A DNA stretch of 64,000 nt from JBGMEA01 sp041447245 (GTDB lineage: Bacteria > Bacillota > Clostridia > Eubacteriales > Anaerofustaceae), in the NCBI GenBank assembly GCA_041447245.1, contig JBGMEA010000012.1, positions 310,001-374,000 on the forward strand, written 5' to 3'. Numbering within the stretch: the first letter of the stretch is position 1; every line of letters starts with the position of its first letter. Positions 48,895 through 57,539 of this stretch are shown in pieces. Below the pieces are notes generated by a model, which saw nothing but the letters and a program-made list of their open reading frames with translations, was not told where the DNA came from and did no database searches. The translations under genes and the position numbers were made by a program.

Positions 48895-50277
48895 TTAATT
48901 TACAGTTGCTTCGTTGATTTCTTTTTGCAATGTATTGATTTTGTCTCTGGTCAGTTTATATCCGACAAGGAGCAATATTGCGCCGATAATCATTCCTGTA
49001 GCAGGAACGGTAATAAAAATGGTGGTAATTCCGTCTTTGAGTTCCTGCGAAGCGGCAGCCGGATCAATGGATGCAGCAAAGCCTGCCGCAGCGAGCGCGA
49101 TCGGAATGACTGCGCCTTTGATCAGATTCGCAACTTTCAAAGGCAGATTCATCAGCCCCATAATCCAACCGGAAGCATTTTTGCCTGTTTTCCATTGGCT
49201 GTAGATAACAGAGTCGCTGTACATTGCGGAAATAAGGGAATAGATAAACCCAAGGAAGAATTGCGCACAGCTCAGCAGAACAATAACTGCCGTAGCATTC
49301 GGCACCGCAAATTTCGCGCAGAACAGCAAAACGCCGAGTGCAAAGAATCCGATGATGCTGGCCGTTCTCGTGCTGAGTTTGGCAGCGGCGTATTTACTGA
49401 GAAACGCACCGACCATCGCGCAGATGTTGGCAATCAGCAGATAGACCGAAAACAGTGCAAAACTGTTGATGACATAACGGAAGAAGTAAGCTGCCGTGGA
49501 TGCCATAACGAAGTTCACGAGCCATCTTGCCAAATCGGCGAGCAACAGAACAAGCAAATGCGGATTTTGGAACAGCGCCCTGAACAGTTCCTTCAGGCTG
49601 GTCTTGTCTTGTTTCGCAACAGTAGACTGTTTGGCTTCTTCTCCTGTTTTTTCATAACCGTCAGACATTTTGAAGTGAGCAAAATAAGTGATGACATAGA
49701 CAACGGACATAATCAAAGCGAGAAGCGTGAATCCGAGCACAGGATTGCTCAGTTTCGTGCCCATCCACAGAGCGAATGTGAGTCCCACATAGGAAAACAC
49801 GATTTTGGATGCGTTGTTCCACGCGCCGCGCGTAGCCGTGAGCTGTGCTCTGTCTTCCGGGGTGGAAGACATAACCGGGATCAACGCGATATTTGCCACG
49901 TAAGAGAAGTTCCACAGGATGTGTCCGAGTATGGACCCGACGCAGATGATGACAATCGGAACGATTCCGACACCAATGTTTGTAAACTGGAACGTGTAAG
50001 TCAATGCAACAAGCGGTGGAATCACAACAAGCCAGGAGCGGTATCTTCCCCACTTCATCGCATTGACGCTGTTCATGATGCCGCCGTAAAACGGGGATAA
50101 AATTGCGTCAATTAAGCTGGTGAATGTCAAAATAAAAGCAGTCGTCGCAAGGTCAAATTTCACGATGTTTGTCAAAAAATAAGAGAAACAATACAGCTCG
50201 ACATTGGACATGAGTGTGAATCCAAAATCACCTACGCCGTAAAAAACTTTCAGTGCTTTACTTAAAGGTTTTTTCAT
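48895..50277 (-). CDS. GPH-family (MFS-type) cation symporter
   Basis: A 460-residue transporter with about 12 membrane helices and the GPH family hallmarks: YGVGDFGFTLMSNVELYCFSYFLTN cut to 'YGVGDFG' at the start, SLIDAILSPFYGGIMN and KWGRYRSWL after helix 2. GPH carriers take up sugars, glucuronides and other organic compounds with a cation; in anaerobes they are also found beside methoxylated-compound genes. The start at 50277 follows AAGGAG; the longer frame runs into the promoter. It is first in an operon with the third UroD-like gene. Confidence 0.88.
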   Translation of the reverse strand: MKKPLSKALKVFYGVGDFGFTLMSNVELYCFSYFLTNIVKFDLATTAFILTFTSLIDAILSPFYGGIMNSVNAMKWGRYRSWLVVIPPLVALTYTFQFTNIGVGIVPIVIICVGSILGHILWNFSYVANIALIPVMSSTPEDRAQLTATRGAWNNASKIVFSYVGLTFALWMGTKLSNPVLGFTLLALIMSVVYVITYFAHFKMSDGYEKTGEEAKQSTVAKQDKTSLKELFRALFQNPHLLVLLLADLARWLVNFVMASTAAYFFRYVINSFALFSVYLLIANICAMVGAFLSKYAAAKLSTRTASIIGFFALGVLLFCAKFAVPNATAVIVLLSCAQFFLGFIYSLISAMYSDSVIYSQWKTGKNASGWIMGLMNLPLKVANLIKGAVIPIALAAAGFAASIDPAAASQELKDGITTIFITVPATGMIIGAILLLVGYKLTRDKINTLQKEINEATVN

Positions 50278-50345
50278 TTCAATCTCCTTTTTTAGTCGGA
50301 TATCGGCTCCGGATCCGATATCCAAAATATTCTTCCATAGAATAA

Positions 50346-50355
50346 GAACATGTTC
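50346..50355. promoter_or_regulatory. GAACATGTTC operator, downstream copy
   Basis: A perfect 10-bp palindrome past the -10 box of the transporter promoter. A partial copy (GGAACATGTATC, 50400-50411) lies upstream of the -35 box, 55 bp centre to centre. The adjacent tandem TetR proteins are the likely binders. Confidence 0.6.
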
Positions 50356-50362
50356 GTATTTA

Positions 50363-50391
50363 AATATATCACCGAAAAAACAAAATGTCAA
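50363..50391 (-). promoter_or_regulatory. Promoter of the transporter/UroD-like operon
   Basis: Minus strand TTGACA (50386-50391), 17 bases, TATATT (50363-50368), with the palindromes on both sides. Confidence 0.7.
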
Positions 50392-50399
50392 ACAATTTC

Positions 50400-50411
50400 G
50401 GAACATGTATC
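50400..50411. promoter_or_regulatory. GAACATG operator, upstream imperfect copy
   Basis: GGAACATGTATC shares the GAACATGT core of the palindrome at 50346-50355 and lies 9 bp upstream of the -35 hexamer. It may be the second site for a looping or paired repressor. Confidence 0.45.
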
Positions 50412-50510
50412 TAATTTATGGTATTTTATTCAACATCATAAAACAGATACCCCGTTTGCTTTTTTGCCAGACGATTATGATATAATAAACACAGATTAGG
50501 AGAGCACGGA

Positions 50511-51185
50511 ATGTCTCAGTACAAAAAAAGCGAAGAAACAAAAAGCATAATTTTACAGACTGCTTCGAAATTATTTTACGAAATGGGTTATCAGGCAACG
50601 ACAGTACGTGATATTTCTGCTGTATCGGGCGTCTCTCTGAGTCGGTTAAATTACCATTTTCACAGCAAAGCGGAAGTTGCGGCAACTGTTTGCAAAGCCT
50701 TTCTGAAGAATATCAACGATCAGGTGTATCGAACCATTTTACCGATTACCAATGATTTGCTGCTGAAGGATGTCATCCATATCCGGCTGATTGCCAAAGG
50801 ATTTATATCGGACGATCCGAGGATGCAGTTCTATTATGAGATTGCCTGTGAAAACATTGTAGCCGAAATTCTCACACAATCTTCGTTTTTACATTTTGTA
50901 GAGCAGTCAGAATATTTGTCCTTGGGCAAACGAACAGAGATACTCAGAGCTTACAGCCATATTTTTGTTGCGGTGCTTGTTGAATTTATGAAAAGCAGAC
51001 ACGAAGGAGATCCGAAACTGGACGAAGAACAATTTTTGGATCTTTTCAGCGATATGCACCTGAATCTGCTGGATGTTGCAAAAGATAAACGGAATGAGTT
51101 ACTTCAAAAGGCAAAAGAAATTACGAAGAAAATGTCATTTTTGATGGACGATATATCAAGCATTAAAATTGTGTTTACAAAATAA
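50511..51185 (+). CDS. TetR-family regulator, tandem copy A
   Basis: A 224-residue TetR protein with helix-turn-helix ILQTASKLFYEMGYQATTVR and DISAVSGVSLSRLNYHFHSK (residues 15-53). The C-terminal ligand domain has no recognisable relatives. It is divergent from the GPH transporter with the two GAACATG sites between, so it probably represses the transporter operon. Copy B follows after 22 bp with the same orientation and a closely related N-terminus. Confidence 0.9.
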   Translation: MSQYKKSEETKSIILQTASKLFYEMGYQATTVRDISAVSGVSLSRLNYHFHSKAEVAATVCKAFLKNINDQVYRTILPITNDLLLKDVIHIRLIAKGFISDDPRMQFYYEIACENIVAEILTQSSFLHFVEQSEYLSLGKRTEILRAYSHIFVAVLVEFMKSRHEGDPKLDEEQFLDLFSDMHLNLLDVAKDKRNELLQKAKEITKKMSFLMDDISSIKIVFTK

Positions 51186-51207
51186 TCTACGGGCAGGAAT
51201 GACAGAA

Positions 51208-51879
51208 ATGAGTTATCAGAAAAGCAATGAAACGAAACAGAAAATTTTGGCATCCGCCGCAAAACTTTTTTATGAACGCGGTTACAGGGAAACAACTGTG
51301 CGGGATATTGTCACAGATGCCGATGTGTCGCTGAGTCGGCTTAATTATCATTTTGCGAGCAAGGCCGATCTGGCCGGCGTGATCTGCCGCACATTTCTGG
51401 GAAACCTGAACAGTGAAATCACGTGGCTGATTACCCCTTATACGGATGAACTGATGTTGCGTGACAGCATTCACATTGGTTGTTGGGCGATGATTTTTTT
51501 CTCCAATGAACAATGTATGGAGTTTTATTATGAACTGGCGAAGGAAGATGTGCTCAGACAAAATCTGATCGAATCGGATTATCAACATTTTCTGGAACAG
51601 ACCGATTATCTGAATTTGGGTTTGCCGCCAGAAAAAGTGCGGGGTTATGCTCATATTTTTGTGGCAGTTATCATCGAATTGGTGGTTGCAAAACGCGAAG
51701 AGGATCTGAAACTTTCGGTAAGGGAGATCGTTGATCTTTATAATGAACTGCATTTAAAGCTGCTTGAAATCGAACCGGGGCGAAGAAGTACGCTGATTGC
51801 CGAAGCGGATCGGTATATGGCGCATATCCGCTATGAAATCCATGATCTGATGAATCTGACGCTGTATTATGTCGATTGA
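51208..51879 (+). CDS. TetR-family regulator, tandem copy B
   Basis: A 223-residue paralog of copy A (helix-turn-helix ILASAAKLFYERGYRETTVR and VSLSRLNYHFASKADLAG, almost the same as in copy A), with similarity also in the ligand domain (LNLGLPPEKVRGYAHIFVAV against LSLGKRTEILRAYSHIFVAV). I choose ATG 51208 (MSYQKSN), 8 bases after AGGA; an ATG at 51199 is too close to it. The pair looks like a tandem duplication; they may sense different ligands. Confidence 0.9.
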   Translation: MSYQKSNETKQKILASAAKLFYERGYRETTVRDIVTDADVSLSRLNYHFASKADLAGVICRTFLGNLNSEITWLITPYTDELMLRDSIHIGCWAMIFFSNEQCMEFYYELAKEDVLRQNLIESDYQHFLEQTDYLNLGLPPEKVRGYAHIFVAVIIELVVAKREEDLKLSVREIVDLYNELHLKLLEIEPGRRSTLIAEADRYMAHIRYEIHDLMNLTLYYVD

Positions 51880-51890
51880 CGATTCAAATG

Positions 51891-51927
51891 AAAGAACTCC
51901 GAAACAGTTCGGAGTTCTTTTTGTTTT
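51891..51927. terminator. Terminator between TetR copy B and the ABC ATPase gene
   Basis: 13-bp stem AAAGAACTCCGAA / TTCGGAGTTCTTT and a T-rich tail; on the minus strand it also ends the ABC transporter operon. Confidence 0.85.
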
Positions 51928-51933
51928 ATAGTT

Positions 51934-53118
51934 TTAAACCAAGGACGCAAGCACCGCTGCTTTCGTGACGATGCCTTTGAGTCTGTTTTCGTCATCTACC
52001 ACTGCAATGGGGTAGGGGACTTCCGCAGCAACGGAGATGAGATCTGCAATCTGTGTGTCTTCGGTGGTAGTTGTGAGATTCGTTGTGATGGCATCTTTGA
52101 ATTCGAGTTCTCCGCGCCGAACCTTCAATGCCTGATCCAATGTAATCAGCCCGACAAGTTCCATTTGCCTGTCAACAACGAATGCGCTGGAGAGCCCTTC
52201 GACCCTCATCTGTTGAAGCGCATTATTTACTCCGTCTCTGGAATGAATCAGGCAGGACGGTTTCTGCATAATATGTCTGACACTGTAGATCTGCGCTTTG
52301 TCCGCGCTGTCGATGAAGTTCTGCACATACTCGTCCGCCGGATTCGCGGACATGCCTTCGGGTGTATCGGTCTGAATGATGCGGCCGTCTTTCATAATGG
52401 AGACCGTGTCTCCGAGTTTAAACGCTTCATTGATGTCATGCGTGATAAATACGATGGTTTTGTTCAGTCTCTGCTGGAGAGAAAGCAGTTCAAACTGCAT
52501 ATCGCGGCGCACCAAGGGATCCAGTGCGGAAAACGGCTCGTCCATCAGCAGGATATCGGGATCGTTCGCCAGTGCGCGTGCAATGCCTACCCTTTGGCGC
52601 ATCCCTCCGCTCAGACTGGACACTGCTTCGTGCTCCCAGCCGTCCAGACCGACCATTGCGATCATTTCCATGGCTTTTCGTTCGCGATCCTCTTTTTTCA
52701 GCCCGCGCACTTCCAGCCCGTATGCCACATTGCCGAGTACATCTCGGTGCGACATGAGTCCGAAACTCTGAAACACCATGGATATACGGTGTCTGCGATA
52801 TTCGAGCAGGTGCTTTTTGTCGAATTTGCTGATATCTTCCCCATTGAAATACACGTGACCCGAGCTGACCTCATTCAGTCGGTTGAGACAGCGCACCACA
52901 GTCGACTTGCCCGAGCCCGAAAGCCCGATGAGAACATAAATTTTTCCCCGTTCCACTTCGAATGATACGTCATCAACCGCGATGGTGACCCCTGTTTTTT
53001 TAAATATTTCATCTTTCCCGCATCCGTTTTTGATCATCTCCCCAGCCGCAGAGCGGTTTGTGCCGTAAAGCTTTGAGATATGTTCTGCACGCAGGATGAT
53101 ATCTTTCTGCTCTGTCAT
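51934..53118 (-). CDS. Glycine betaine/proline-type ABC transporter ATPase with CBS domains
   Basis: A 394-residue ATPase of the OpuAA/ProV type: Walker A GLSGSGKST (near 64), signature SSLSGGMRQRVGIARAL, Walker B DILLMDEPFSALD, His loop FITHD, and two CBS domains at the C-terminus (about 275-394; ending NRLKGIVTKAAVLASLV), which sense ionic strength or nucleotides. The true start is ATG 53118 with AGGA upstream, overlapping the permease stop by 4 bases. The upstream extension of the frame to 53814 runs through the permease gene and is not real. It energises uptake of betaine or a related quaternary amine. Confidence 0.93.
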   Translation of the reverse strand: MTEQKDIILRAEHISKLYGTNRSAAGEMIKNGCGKDEIFKKTGVTIAVDDVSFEVERGKIYVLIGLSGSGKSTVVRCLNRLNEVSSGHVYFNGEDISKFDKKHLLEYRRHRISMVFQSFGLMSHRDVLGNVAYGLEVRGLKKEDRERKAMEMIAMVGLDGWEHEAVSSLSGGMRQRVGIARALANDPDILLMDEPFSALDPLVRRDMQFELLSLQQRLNKTIVFITHDINEAFKLGDTVSIMKDGRIIQTDTPEGMSANPADEYVQNFIDSADKAQIYSVRHIMQKPSCLIHSRDGVNNALQQMRVEGLSSAFVVDRQMELVGLITLDQALKVRRGELEFKDAITTNLTTTTEDTQIADLISVAAEVPYPIAVVDDENRLKGIVTKAAVLASLV

Positions 53119-53984
53119 GTTGTTTCCTGCTCTTTCTTTTTGTAAATGCTTTGGGTCAGACGATCCATCACGATCGCGACAATTACAATGGCAATGCCTG
53201 CAGCAAAACCGCGTCCGCTTTCCAATCGGTTGATGCCGATCATGACTTCCGAGCCGAGTCCTCTGGCTCCGATCATGGATGAGGTGACAACCATGGCAAT
53301 TGCCATCATAATCGTCTGATTGACGCCCGTCATAATCGTCGGCATGGCTTGCGGGATCTGCACTTTGAAGAGCGTCTGCGATTTCGTCGATCCGAACGCT
53401 TTGGCTGCTTCCACTACTTCGCTGTTTACCTGGCGGATTCCGTGGCCGGTCAGTCGAATGACCGGCGGTACGGCGTAAATGGTTGTCGCCAAAAGCGCAG
53501 GAATATTTCCTGTCCCCAAGAGCATAACCGCGGGGATCAGATAGACAAAACTCGGCATTGTCTGCATGGTGTCCAGAATCGGACGAACGATGGTGTCCGC
53601 CCGTTTGCTGGATGCAACCAGAATCCCGAGAGGGAATCCGATGAGCAGAGAAATGACGACGGAAGCCAGAATGATCGTGAGGGTCTGATACATCAGATCC
53701 CACAATCCCAGCGTTCCGATGAAAAACATCAGCAGGGAATAAACAATTGATCGGCTGATTTTTTTTGTGGCGCGGTAAGTCAGAAATGCGACCGCAAGAA
53801 TCATCAGCCACCACGGGATCAGATTGACTGCCGTTCCGATGGCATTGATAAGAGCGCCCAATACATTGGTCAGCCCATCAAAGAATGTGTTCCAATGCAC
53901 TAAAATATAATGGATTCCGTTATCGATCGGATCCACAATATTGATGTGGATCTGTTCCGGAAAATTTAAAATCCAATCCGGCAT
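53115..53984 (-). CDS. Glycine betaine/proline-type ABC permease
   Basis: A 289-residue membrane permease of the OpuAB/ProW family, with about six helices and the EAA-like loop EAAKAFGSTKSQTLFKVQIP followed by QAMPTIMTGVNQTIMMAIAM. The early part (PIDNGIHYILVHWNTFFDGL) is typical of the ProW N-terminus. AGGAG precedes the ATG. It sits between the binding protein and ATPase genes, 4-base overlap with the latter. Confidence 0.93.
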   Translation of the reverse strand: MPDWILNFPEQIHINIVDPIDNGIHYILVHWNTFFDGLTNVLGALINAIGTAVNLIPWWLMILAVAFLTYRATKKISRSIVYSLLMFFIGTLGLWDLMYQTLTIILASVVISLLIGFPLGILVASSKRADTIVRPILDTMQTMPSFVYLIPAVMLLGTGNIPALLATTIYAVPPVIRLTGHGIRQVNSEVVEAAKAFGSTKSQTLFKVQIPQAMPTIMTGVNQTIMMAIAMVVTSSMIGARGLGSEVMIGINRLESGRGFAAGIAIVIVAIVMDRLTQSIYKKKEQETT

Positions 53985-54003
53985 TCGGGTTCACTCCTGT
54001 CTC

Positions 54004-54990
54004 TCAGTGCAGCGCGTCACGTACCAGATCCGCTTTATCTGCGGGAAGCCATTCGTTGAGAAGTTCGTCATGTTTGCTTAAAAACCATGTGACCGTATCT
54101 TCGTAAGAGGCATCATTTTCCTGCATGTAAGAAAGCGCTTCTGCCGTGAGTGCGCTGGAGGTTTGATAGTTGCTTAAAAATTCGCAGTATTCCGGCTGTG
54201 CCTGCGCAAAGTCATTGCTGACACAGACAGTAACCCGAACGCTCGGGCAAGCACATTCGCCGTTGAGGTAGGTATCGGGATTGTACGGCGCATCCTGAAG
54301 AAGCACCAGATCATATTTGCCGGTAATCCAAGTCGGTTCCCAATAATAAGCCACAATCGGCTCGCCTTTTTCGTAGGCTGCCGAAATGGATGCTGCAAGA
54401 GCTGCTTCCGAACCCGGATCGATATAGTTGTAATATTTGTCCAAGCCGTAATAGCTGACCTTATTTCTCATAACGGTATCGACTTCCCATCCGGAGATCG
54501 CACCGTAAATGCGTCCTTTGGACGGATCGTCGGGATCTGTGAACAGATCGCTGTATTTTGCGAGATCCGCGACTGTTACCAAATCGGGAGCGGAGGCTTC
54601 GATTCCTCGTTCCGCATCTCCCTCTATAACATAGCGGGGGACATAAAATCCTTGTGCGTTATCGTCGAAATTCACGGAAAGTTCCTGAAACTCGCCGGAT
54701 GATACATCGTCCTTGTAGGTTGCGAGATTGTCGGTCCAGACTTCCATATAAACATCGATATCGCCTGATTTCATGGCGCTGTATGTAATTGCGGTCGTGC
54801 CCGATGTCTGTTCCCCTTTCAATCCGTATGCATGTTCTGCAATAAAAATAGCGACTTCATTGTGAAATTTGATGCTGTCCCATCCCGCATCCGCAAAGGT
54901 GACCGTATCATTGCTGCCCGAAGTGTTTCCGCAGGCGGCAAGCGATATTGCAAGAATTGCAGTGAGAAGCATCGCAAACCATTTTTTCAT
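54004..54990 (-). CDS. Quaternary-amine ABC transporter substrate-binding lipoprotein
   Basis: A 328-residue lipoprotein: signal peptide and lipobox MLLTAILAISLAACG (Cys near 20), then an OpuAC/ProX-type domain (VTFADAGWDSIKFHNEVAIF, DVYMEVWTDNLATYK, ISGWEVDT, AYYWEPTWITGKYDLVLLQD). Trp/Tyr residues for a cation-pi cage are present (W in DAGWD, WTD, YYWEPTW). Betaine, carnitine, choline or proline betaine are all possible. First gene of the operon, about 110 bp after its promoter. Confidence 0.93.
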   Translation of the reverse strand: MKKWFAMLLTAILAISLAACGNTSGSNDTVTFADAGWDSIKFHNEVAIFIAEHAYGLKGEQTSGTTAITYSAMKSGDIDVYMEVWTDNLATYKDDVSSGEFQELSVNFDDNAQGFYVPRYVIEGDAERGIEASAPDLVTVADLAKYSDLFTDPDDPSKGRIYGAISGWEVDTVMRNKVSYYGLDKYYNYIDPGSEAALAASISAAYEKGEPIVAYYWEPTWITGKYDLVLLQDAPYNPDTYLNGECACPSVRVTVCVSNDFAQAQPEYCEFLSNYQTSSALTAEALSYMQENDASYEDTVTWFLSKHDELLNEWLPADKADLVRDALH

Positions 54991-55052
54991 TCTGTTTCCT
55001 CCTCCTTATTTGTCATCTGTCTGCTCCAATACAAACTCGGCATAGAACAGAA

Positions 55053-55084
55053 GTCAACCTGCAGATGGTTTGATGCAGGTTGAC
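55053..55084. promoter_or_regulatory. Inverted repeat in the transporter leader
   Basis: GTCAACCTGCA / TGCAGGTTGAC, 11-bp perfect arms with a 10-base spacer. It overlaps the TTGACAACC half-site at 55080-55088 and lies in the 5' leader of the transporter message, so it could act as DNA operator or RNA hairpin. Confidence 0.6.
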
Positions 55085-55126
55085 AACCAACACATTTATT
55101 ATATAATATAAGTTGTCGGTTGTCAA
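55080..55126. promoter_or_regulatory. BusR-type operator pair TTGACAACC / GGTTGTCAA
   Basis: Two inverted 9-bp half-sites, 55080-55088 and 55118-55126, that flank the transporter promoter: the right one contains the -35 hexamer and the left one lies at the transcription start. The adjacent GntR+RCK_C protein is the obvious binder. Confidence 0.7.
55098..55126 (-). promoter_or_regulatory. Promoter of the quaternary-amine transporter operon
   Basis: Minus strand TTGACA (55121-55126), 17 bases, TATAAT (55098-55103): full consensus. Confidence 0.85.
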
Positions 55127-55264
55127 ATGAAGCTGAATGCAAAAAGGTTGCGCCTAAAAGTTGTAGCTTTTGCAAAAAACGTTCGTTTTTGGCATAATCC
55201 AGACATTTTTTTCAAAACTGTGCTATAATTTTCCATAGAAATCCGAACTGAAAAAAGAGGAACC

Positions 55265-55933
55265 ATGGAACAGATTCATCAAATTACAATTGCGCGTTAT
55301 CTGAAAATTGCAGTTGATCTTTCGGCGCGAATTGCCGCGGGAGAAATCAAGGTAGGCGAAAAACTCAAAGGTAGGTCGATTCTCTCCACGGAATACAATG
55401 TTTCGCCCGAGACGATCCGGCGTGCCATGTCGATTCTTTCCGATAAAGGGGTTGTGCATGTGATGCCCGGCAGCGGAATCACTGTATCGTCAAAAGAACA
55501 GGCGATCCGATTTGTGAAGAGCTTCCGAAACGACGAAAGTGTTGCACAGATGAAGCATTCACTCGTTCGTCTGTTGGAAAAACGGGAAAACATCGACGAA
55601 GAGATTACGGAAAAAACAAAGCAGATTATCGATATGTATCGCTATATGCACACGGGTCTGATTACGCCGATGCAGATTTCGGTGCCGAAGTGTTCCCATA
55701 TCATCGGGAAAAGCATCGGAATGCTGCAAGTATGGCATCACACCGGGGCTACGATTATCGGCATTCTTCAGGACGGAAAGCTGATTATTTCGCCGGGGCC
55801 GTATTATGAATTCGATCCGAGCGATCAGATCCTGATCGTCGGGGACGAGCAGGTGGCAAAACGCTTTTCCGAGTTTATCGAAAAAACGGAAGACGAAATG
55901 GAACATGTGAAATATGCGGACTTTGAACAGTGA
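55265..55933 (+). CDS. GntR + RCK_C (TrkA-C) repressor, BusR-like
   Basis: A 222-residue regulator: GntR winged helix (AAGEIKVGEKLKGRSILSTE, then VSPETIRRAMSILSDKGVV; residues 20-70), a coiled linker (about 100-130), and an RCK_C domain (about 135-210; CSHIIGKSIGMLQVWHHTGA, then FDPSDQILIVGDEQVAKRF). This is the architecture of BusR of streptococci and lactococci, a c-di-AMP-dependent repressor of the betaine importer. The position divergent from such an importer strongly supports the same role. AGAGG precedes the ATG. Confidence 0.92.
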   Translation: MEQIHQITIARYLKIAVDLSARIAAGEIKVGEKLKGRSILSTEYNVSPETIRRAMSILSDKGVVHVMPGSGITVSSKEQAIRFVKSFRNDESVAQMKHSLVRLLEKRENIDEEITEKTKQIIDMYRYMHTGLITPMQISVPKCSHIIGKSIGMLQVWHHTGATIIGILQDGKLIISPGPYYEFDPSDQILIVGDEQVAKRFSEFIEKTEDEMEHVKYADFEQ

Positions 55934-55966
55934 TTCGTTAGCTGTTTAAATATGCGAAGGAATAAA

Positions 55967-56000
55967 AAAGAACCGGAATTTTCCGGTTCTTTCGGTTTTT
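55967..56000. terminator. Bidirectional terminator
   Basis: 12-bp stem AAAGAACCGGAA / TTCCGGTTCTTT followed by CGGTTTTT; it lies between the convergent BusR-like and foldase genes. Confidence 0.85.
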
Positions 56001-56011
56001 ATTTGCTGATA

Positions 56012-57484
56012 TTATCTCAATGCAGTTTTTTCGTGGGTTTTCACATTGTATTTTTCTTCGAGTGCGTTAATCAGCTGTTGTTCCGCGAGCATGCGATAGT
56101 CGCCTTTTTTTGTTTTGGTCTTGTATATTTTGTTGAGTGCATCGGTGCTGACTGTGTCTTTCTGTGAAGCAATGTAATCCGATTTTACCTGATCTTTGAT
56201 GTCATCAAACGCAGGCACCGGCACATCATTCTTTTCATATACATAAATCAGATGATATCCGTATTCTGTTTTTACCATACCGACCACATCACCTTCGTTT
56301 GCCGCAAAGATGGCATCTTTGAATTCCTGCACATAATTGGAGGATTTCGTAATGTCGGTGTACTGCGCAGCTTCGGTGACCGTGCTGCTGCCCTTGAGTT
56401 GGTTGTACAGTGCCATAAACCCTTCTCCCGTTCCGCCTGCCTCTTCTTCCAACTGCTTGGCGACGGTTTTGTCCGTGACGAGAATATGATAGACACTGGC
56501 TGTGGACTCGTCGTAATTGTCGATGTTCTTTTTATAATATTTTTTGAGCGTGCTGTCTGACGGATCAAGCGTTGCAACCGCATCGGCGGATACCTGGTTC
56601 TGAATGTAATATGCTTTTCCCATAAATGTTCGGGCAGCCGAAATCTGATCGTCGGTCATGTAGTAATTGCTGAAAAGGGAGGACATCGAGTCTCCGAAGT
56701 AATCGAAAATTTCGTCATAGGTTTCCATATAGCCGTTGATATCATCATCCGTAACCTCAATGCCCTGCTGCTCCCCGTAAGAGATCAGTGCCTGCGCATT
56801 GGCTACATTTGTGATTTCCGTATCGAACAGATCAAGCAGATCATCCTCGCTTTCGGGATAAGTGCCTTCGTTGACATAAGTGTTGAGTTCGTCCGCAATA
56901 ACGAAGTAATACAGCACGTACATCGGAACTGCTGTGCCATCCACCGTGACGCAGGTTTTTTCGGTTACGGCCGTATAATCGTTGCCCGTGTTGTTTTGAT
57001 AAGCTGTTACATATGCGAGCAGTGTCAGCTCTTTGGTGATAAGATCGTTGAATGTATCGGATGTCAGACCGAAGTCGGCGAGATAGTTATCGTAATCCGA
57101 TTCATCGGGATAGACGGCTTTGAGCTCGGTGATCATTTGTTGAACGGATGTATCCACGCTGCCGTCTGCCGGGGCAAGCCCGAGTGATTCCGCTTCGCAT
57201 CGATAAGTCAGGTTGGCAACGAAGTCGGTGAAGAGATTTTCATTGAATGTTTTCAGTTTGTCTTCGTCCGTCGGTATATCATAATTTTTTATTTTATATA
57301 AAATGGTATTGAACGTCTGATACTCTTTAAATTCGGATTTGACGATGTCTGTTCCGTTTACGGTAGCCACCACACTGGAGTTGTCTTTGTCTTCGTTCAG
57401 CTGGAACGAGCTGCAGGCAACGGTGCTCAGAATAAACAGCACCGCCAGAATGATGCAAAGCGTGATGGTTATGGCTTTTTTCAT
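56012..57484 (-). CDS. PrsA/SurA-like foldase lipoprotein (peptidyl-prolyl isomerase)
   Basis: A 490-residue exported protein. The signal peptide ends in a lipobox (ILSTVAC, Cys near 24). A SurA-type N-terminal helical domain (VVATVNGTDIVKSEFKEYQT) is followed by a long helical region, then a parvulin-like domain near residues 330-440 (ASVYHILVTDKTVAKQLEEE; YVQEFKDAIFAANEGDVVGM; TEYGYHLIYVYEKNDVP). It would help fold secreted proteins outside the membrane. The start at 57484 follows GGAGG; the longer frame has no ribosome-binding site. It is the last gene after pth-mfd, 55 bp behind mfd. Confidence 0.88.
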   Translation of the reverse strand: MKKAITITLCIILAVLFILSTVACSSFQLNEDKDNSSVVATVNGTDIVKSEFKEYQTFNTILYKIKNYDIPTDEDKLKTFNENLFTDFVANLTYRCEAESLGLAPADGSVDTSVQQMITELKAVYPDESDYDNYLADFGLTSDTFNDLITKELTLLAYVTAYQNNTGNDYTAVTEKTCVTVDGTAVPMYVLYYFVIADELNTYVNEGTYPESEDDLLDLFDTEITNVANAQALISYGEQQGIEVTDDDINGYMETYDEIFDYFGDSMSSLFSNYYMTDDQISAARTFMGKAYYIQNQVSADAVATLDPSDSTLKKYYKKNIDNYDESTASVYHILVTDKTVAKQLEEEAGGTGEGFMALYNQLKGSSTVTEAAQYTDITKSSNYVQEFKDAIFAANEGDVVGMVKTEYGYHLIYVYEKNDVPVPAFDDIKDQVKSDYIASQKDTVSTDALNKIYKTKTKKGDYRMLAEQQLINALEEKYNVKTHEKTALR

Positions 57485-57539
57485 GCGGTTCCTCCGTGTC
57501 TTGTTTCGCTTCATGCTCTATATTATAGCTCAGCATGAT

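Noticed and set aside
50346..50355. GAACATGTTC as another site of the GntR palindrome TAAACATGTTTA
   Set aside because: Only the ACATGT core is shared. The flanks differ, and the adjacent regulators are TetR proteins, so I treat it as a separate operator.
53119..53814. N-terminal extension of the ABC ATPase frame
   Set aside because: It overlaps the conserved permease gene in another frame, and a good ribosome-binding site marks the ATPase start at 53118.
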